Below, in pieces: positions 59,232 to 64,000 of a stretch of DNA of 64,000 nt. The stretch's first letter is position 1. Each line of letters opens with the position of its first letter. The stretch is from contig JAFEVB010000004.1 in assembly GCA_032629725.1 (NCBI GenBank), positions 1,178,001-1,242,000 on the forward strand. Direction: 5' to 3'. The notes beneath the pieces are model-generated. The model was not told where the DNA came from and made no database searches. It saw only the letters and a list, made by a program, of their open reading frames with translations. This DNA is from Gremmenia infestans (Eukaryota; Ascomycota; Leotiomycetes; Helotiales; Hamatocanthoscyphaceae). The position numbers and the translations under genes were made by a program.

Positions 59232-62200
59232 TCCAATGCACGAGCGACGAATTCATTTGCCGCGTTTTTCCTTTCTCACCGGCATGGCATGCGGCGTTAT
59301 GATATCCAATGCTTTTTTTGGTTTTGCAATCACATTCTGAGCAGTTAGAAAGGGGTTAGGTTTGGCGTTCTGGCTATGAGAGTGGACATGTCTTATATAA
59401 ATATGAGACAGTGAGACACTAAAATTTGCTACATTTCTAGCTGGAATATATCTAACACAAGCACATTTTTCTTCTGAGTGATTGTGACATCTTTACATCA
59501 AATAAAAAACCCCTTTTCTAGGCAGAAACCACGCTGTCGGTTTGATGTTCAAGCCGAGTGGCACATCAATCAAAAAGCTGCCATGGCAAGTGCTGCTTTC
59601 TGAATGCATCGCGAATCAATAAACCTTAGACAAGATAGTTCATGCGAAGGTTTGACACTGGCATGTACTCGAATTCACACTGTCACAGGCTGCAGTTATT
59701 GTATATTCTTTTCGCATTTTCGAGTTAGTATACAGGTTCCGTCTTTTCGTTTTGCTACTCTCGAGCAGTTCACCATGGAGATGTTAGTATGTTTTGACCT
59801 AAGAGCACACCCGGGGTGGTTAAATGAATACGCAAAGTCCATCCGATTTCTTGGAACCCCTTAGCATAATACCTTCTTACTTGCTGCAGAACATGGATGG
59901 AAGTGATCTTGACTATCGAAACTAAAGGGGGTTCTTTTAGAGAGCTTTCTAAAGAAGACAACATGGACGAAGACAATCCAGTAGAGCAGGCAGGCGGTCT
60001 TGTCTCAAAACTACAGCCCAAGAATCTCTTTCGGTCAAATACCAGCTTTCTATCAAAATGTCACTCCAGGTTCTAGATTCAGACTAGTTCTGTGCCGATT
60101 TGGTATAGCTCTTCAAAGTTCAATTGCAGTTAATTATTCAAAGGAAATCGGGAGGCTGGATTCAGGTCCCTATTCCTAGCTATAAAAGGTCACCGATACG
60201 TTCATGATAAACCATGTTTCCTCAGACGATTATAGTCTGCATTATCGGGTGGGGGAAGATGGCATGCTGGGTACCTGAAGCAAGACCCCAGACAATCAAG
60301 CCAATTCCCTTCTTTAAGCTAATTATGATCCAAAGCGAGATACTTTTGCAAGTTCGGTTTTCTTGCATAGTTGCTGTCAAGTCCTTCATTCTTTCGTTTA
60401 GTAGTCTGCTGCCAATATATCACTTCAAGCGGAAGAAAAATTGCGCTGTTATTTCTTGTTAGGGCACTGCCACTGAAGCAAAGAAAGGTTTGGCTTGCAT
60501 GCTTCGATGATAAAATATTGCCTGCATGCGGCACCATCTTCCCAAAAGTCTTGAAAGGCAGAAGTATCTTCAAGGTGATGTTAGCAAATGGAGATGAGGG
60601 CTCGTTGAGGGGGTTTTTAGATATGAAAAAGCTAGCTCTGGGCACTTTATTCCGCCTGGTGTGTTTCAGTCATCGAATATTGATTATGGCTATGAATCTC
60701 GAATATGAGGAATTACTGATTGTTCTTCTGCTTTAGCCAAGAAGCATTATAACTATCAGATGTAGGAATTTTAGTAGGAAGTCAAACGGAGGGATGGGTC
60801 TGGTGATTTAGTAACGAAATGCCAATCCTCATTGTACCAGTAAGAGAGTAAGTTGTCAAGGAAGTTCTTTCGTCAATCTATTTAAATCTTGACTTGGAGT
60901 TGGAGACCAAGGTTATGGGATGAAGTAGACTCATTTTCTGGGAGTTGTTCCTATCGGGAGCTGAAGAGGCGTGGCATACAGTGGGAAAGTAGGTTATGCG
61001 CCTTGATGTAGTGATGCATATACCTTACCCCGAGCTTATGCGAAAGCACGAAAGCTATAGAGCAAGGACTGTTATATTCATTCTTCTCGAAAAGTGGTTG
61101 TCAAAATCTTTAGCCATTCGTTCACGAATTTGCATGCAGTATCCCAGACTACTCATAGAGAAAGATTGTATTCCGTCCAGCAAACTGCAATGAACAAGGG
61201 TTGTTCATGGACAGGTTCAAAGCCACCGTGGATATCGATTTCCCCTTGACGAGTAGTAATGAAATCAGGGTAATAGAATGTGAGGACCCGGATGATTGTT
61301 CATGGATCTCAGTTGGAGATGGAGATATATTTCGGAAGCGGGAAAATAGTGGGGTATATTTCCACTTGAATAGAAACTGAGCGCTCTAGCTGAACTCAAA
61401 GAACGACCGATCGCCAAAAAAATTTTATATTAATCTATCAGTTCATCTGTAGCTAAGAGATAACCACAACAAATGCCTCCATACTGACTGCAGCTGCAAA
61501 TACTGTGAAATCTGAAAACAGTTTTATAATCTGCAACTCTAGTAATAAAGGACATTGGATGTAGTGCAGTAAGTGCTTCTTACTGCCACCATCTTATAAT
61601 CCTTCGAAAAATGCTGCTGTCAAAAAGCTACTTGCTGTCAAGCAAACCATTCTTTTCAAGCAAACGTCCGTGGTGAAGGCCGACTTACCTTCTTTTGTTA
61701 AAATAAAAGAAAACCGCCTCTTCCGACGATAGATGACTTATATACATCTTTGAAAGAGGATAATAGCAGAGCGTCCCTGGCACGTGTTTACCAGATTCTA
61801 TTATCAATTCTCCGAATTTTTCTTCAAGGTAACGAGAGGATCTTTTATACTCCAAGTACTAGCGCAATAGAATCAAGAATTGAGTGAATACCTTCTCCCA
61901 GCACCTTACTTATTCAAGATCTCACATGTGTATATAAGAACCAAGCTTTTACATTAAGAGATAGAAGCAGACTTAATATTACAGAATAGGGCCATTCAAG
62001 CTGGAGAGTTGATGTCAGAACAGTCCCAGATGAACTTCTTTCTAGCTCCTCTCGCATGCCATAAGGAGTAGAAGAATGATAAACTAAAACCTCGGCGGGA
62101 TTTATGTTTCCGTGGCTTTTTTAACAGTTGCTGTCAAGAATACCGTTCGTTCATTCATTTGTTCGTTCGTAATCTTACGTTCATGCATTCACTTATACAT

Positions 62201-62406
62201 AGGCTGGCGTATGAGAACCAAAATGCAATTTCGTAGGAGCCAGACCAGGACCAATGCAGGAAATAAAATACCACACATATAACGTGCTCATCTCACAGCT
62301 GGCGACATAAATGCATGATTGTTGTAAGTTTTCATGTTAAGGAGGATGACCTGATAGAAACTGGTGGGAGTTATATAGTTGCAGAACAACGAAGAATCAC
62401 TCAACC

Positions 62407-62436
62407 CCTCCCGCCTCCCGCCTCCCGCCTCCCCCG
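62407..62436. repeat. (CCTCCCG)n short tandem repeat
   Basis: About four 7-base units, C-rich on the plus strand. Confidence 0.8.
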
Positions 62437-62716
62437 CACTACCTGATTCGTCGTATAGTAGTCGAAAACCCTCAAACTTCAACTACCAGCCAGCAAATAT
62501 GCTCCCTCGTCCTCTTAACCCGACTCTCCAATCTCCCATCTATAAAAGAAATGTCCTTCACTCAATATCAAACCTTAGGATTCATATCATTCCCTCGTCC
62601 GGTCTTACTGCCTTACCTGTCTCAAACTCTCCACCCCATCTATCCTAACCTACCCCCATAAAACCATCAATAGAAACTTCCAACCCATTTCAAACTCTCC
62701 TCGGTTTGTGAAACAT

Positions 62717-62734
62717 AAACGAACGAACGAACGA
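62717..62734. repeat. (ACGA)n short tandem repeat
   Basis: Four or more ACGA units; similar GTTC/GAAC-type repeats lie at 62146-62170 and 63366-63400. Confidence 0.75.
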
Positions 62735-64000
62735 AATCAACGACAAAAAAAAACATTTCTTGACAGCCATCTATCTATCATCCCAACAAATAACCTCCCT
62801 CTTCACTGCATATACACGCTACACCCCCAATCCATCCATCCATTCATCCTCCCATCATAAACCCCACCCATCACATCGCCCAGCACCACCATATACATCA
62901 GAACCGCCCAAGAAAGACCTCAACTCCGTTATCGATTTCGAATTTAGATGTGCACAGTACAAGTGAAAACAGAAAAGAAATAAAAGCCCCTTTAATGAAT
63001 ACATACGAGCATTCCAGCAAGCGTATACACAAAATCCAAATCCAAGTCCACAGCACGCAAGATAGTATGCTATTTATTCTATTCTATTCCCCGCAATCAA
63101 AACCCCATCCTTACCCTACCCTTCACTATTACAGGCTTAAGTGTACTTGCTGTATAAAACACATCACTACCCTTAACGAACGTACACGTACTATCAACAG
63201 TGCTTCAAGCAATGCATTGTGCTAAAATGTTCGGCGCTTGCGGTGAGAGGTATACGGTTTTTAGATCTTAATTGTGTGCAGAATTCATTTGTTTACAGTT
63301 ACTTGAAGGGAACGGAAGGGAAGGGGGGATAAAGTTGTAGATATAGGTTATGGAGGTGGATAAATGAATGAATGAACAAATAAATGAACGGAACGAATGA
63401 CAGCAACAATATTCTAACAACATATGGATCAAAATCAAAACCCGAAAAAAAGAATACTCTAGAAGCAACATATCCATCCACCCAATCTCCTATAAGTACA
63501 TATCTAGCAATCTCCAATAAGTGTGGGCAAGATTTTCTTTGCTTGCTTTGTTGCGCTGCGAGGAGTGACGTCTTTCCCTCGGAGTTAATAAATAACGCTA
63601 CCTTGTCACCTCTCACTCGTACTCTCGGTCACTGAAACTGAACATATGCAAGATAAATATCTTGAATTCATTTCATGCTATAAACCATTTCAATTGCCAC
63701 TCCATGCAAGATAGGATAATACAAATGCCATGATGCCACAAACCGCAATGATCAAAATGAAAGCAAAAAGAAAAATAACAAAAGGGAAGGAAGCACATGT
63801 TAGTACATGATCATAACCTGCATTCTCTCCTCCACCACCTATACACATTCCTTCTCCACTAGACATCTCAACTCGATACGCTCGCTATGCACGCGCGATA
63901 ACTTTTCCCAGGTTCAATCCGATTTTGTTTGCTATGATCGCCCATTCGTCGCCCCTACTAGGAACTCCCATTCGTGATAAAGCCCTCGGCCGGACTTGTT

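Larger units (their letters stand above)
59232..64000. other. 4.8-kb region without a supported gene
   Basis: No frame has start, splice or domain support on either strand; frames at 60319-60736 overlap on both strands and look like chance. The right part (62.1-63.6 kb) is rich in simple repeats based on TTCG/CGAA and TTCA/TGAA, and CT-rich on the plus strand. It may be the long upstream or leader region of a gene beyond the window. Confidence 0.4.

Noticed and set aside
60319..60736. Opposed frames of 108 and 121 codons.
   Set aside because: Mutually antisense, no splice sites or motifs; typical of chance frames in AT-rich DNA.
1..64000. Search by eye for tRNA or rRNA genes, CRISPR arrays and transposase genes.
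   Set aside because: No TTCGANNC-anchored cloverleaf, spacer array or transposase motif was found; a tRNAscan or HMM search would be decisive.

Overview
The window is nuclear DNA of a filamentous ascomycete. Evidence: short introns (about 45-60 bp) with GTAHGT-type donors and CTAAC/TACTAAC branch sites, intron-rich small genes beside very long intronless exons, and gene families typical of Pezizomycotina (BIM1/X325 copper protein, chromodomain Hda2/3 subunit, Ulp2-type SUMO protease, Zn-cluster regulators). The style of the accessory genes suggests Leotiomycetes; that is inference, not proof. Most reading frames here were rebuilt by hand-splicing, and exon joins are given so they can be tested.

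Layout. 1-8.3 kb: 3' end of a METTL25-like methyltransferase, a BIM1-like GPI copper protein, a large conserved protein of unknown function, and an F-box protein. 9.4-20 kb: an accessory, low-quality coding region on the minus strand. It holds a DUF7587-like (ADP-ribosyltransferase-fold-like) protein, an unassigned gene, a truncated plus-strand DMATS prenyltransferase relic, and a gene that appears to carry two different Zn-cluster modules in one spliced frame, with a damaged 5' part. 21-37.5 kb: core genes, namely a class-II eIF4E, a flavin monooxygenase, a telomere ssDNA-binding protein, a chromodomain-Hda2/3 subunit and ribosomal protein L4. 37.9-41.6 kb: two decayed genes (F-box; TPR-SET). 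42-47 kb: a small secreted Cys-rich protein and a disordered protein in gene-poor DNA with microsatellites. 49.4-59.2 kb: ELO fatty-acid elongase, a frame-shifted rhodanese, COX6, and a 1600-residue Ulp2-like SUMO protease. 59.2-64 kb: no gene found.

Connections. Several core genes belong to chromatin, telomere and SUMO biology (telomere protein with SUMO-interaction-like motifs, Hda2/3, Ulp2), though nothing shows co-regulation. The core genes are frame-perfect over kilobases, while F-box, SET, rhodanese, DMATS and Zn-cluster genes show breaks. Decay therefore looks gene-specific rather than a general assembly error, although homopolymer errors cannot be excluded at single sites. A small AAAAAGCGGCAC-ended inverted-repeat element is scattered in at least four copies.
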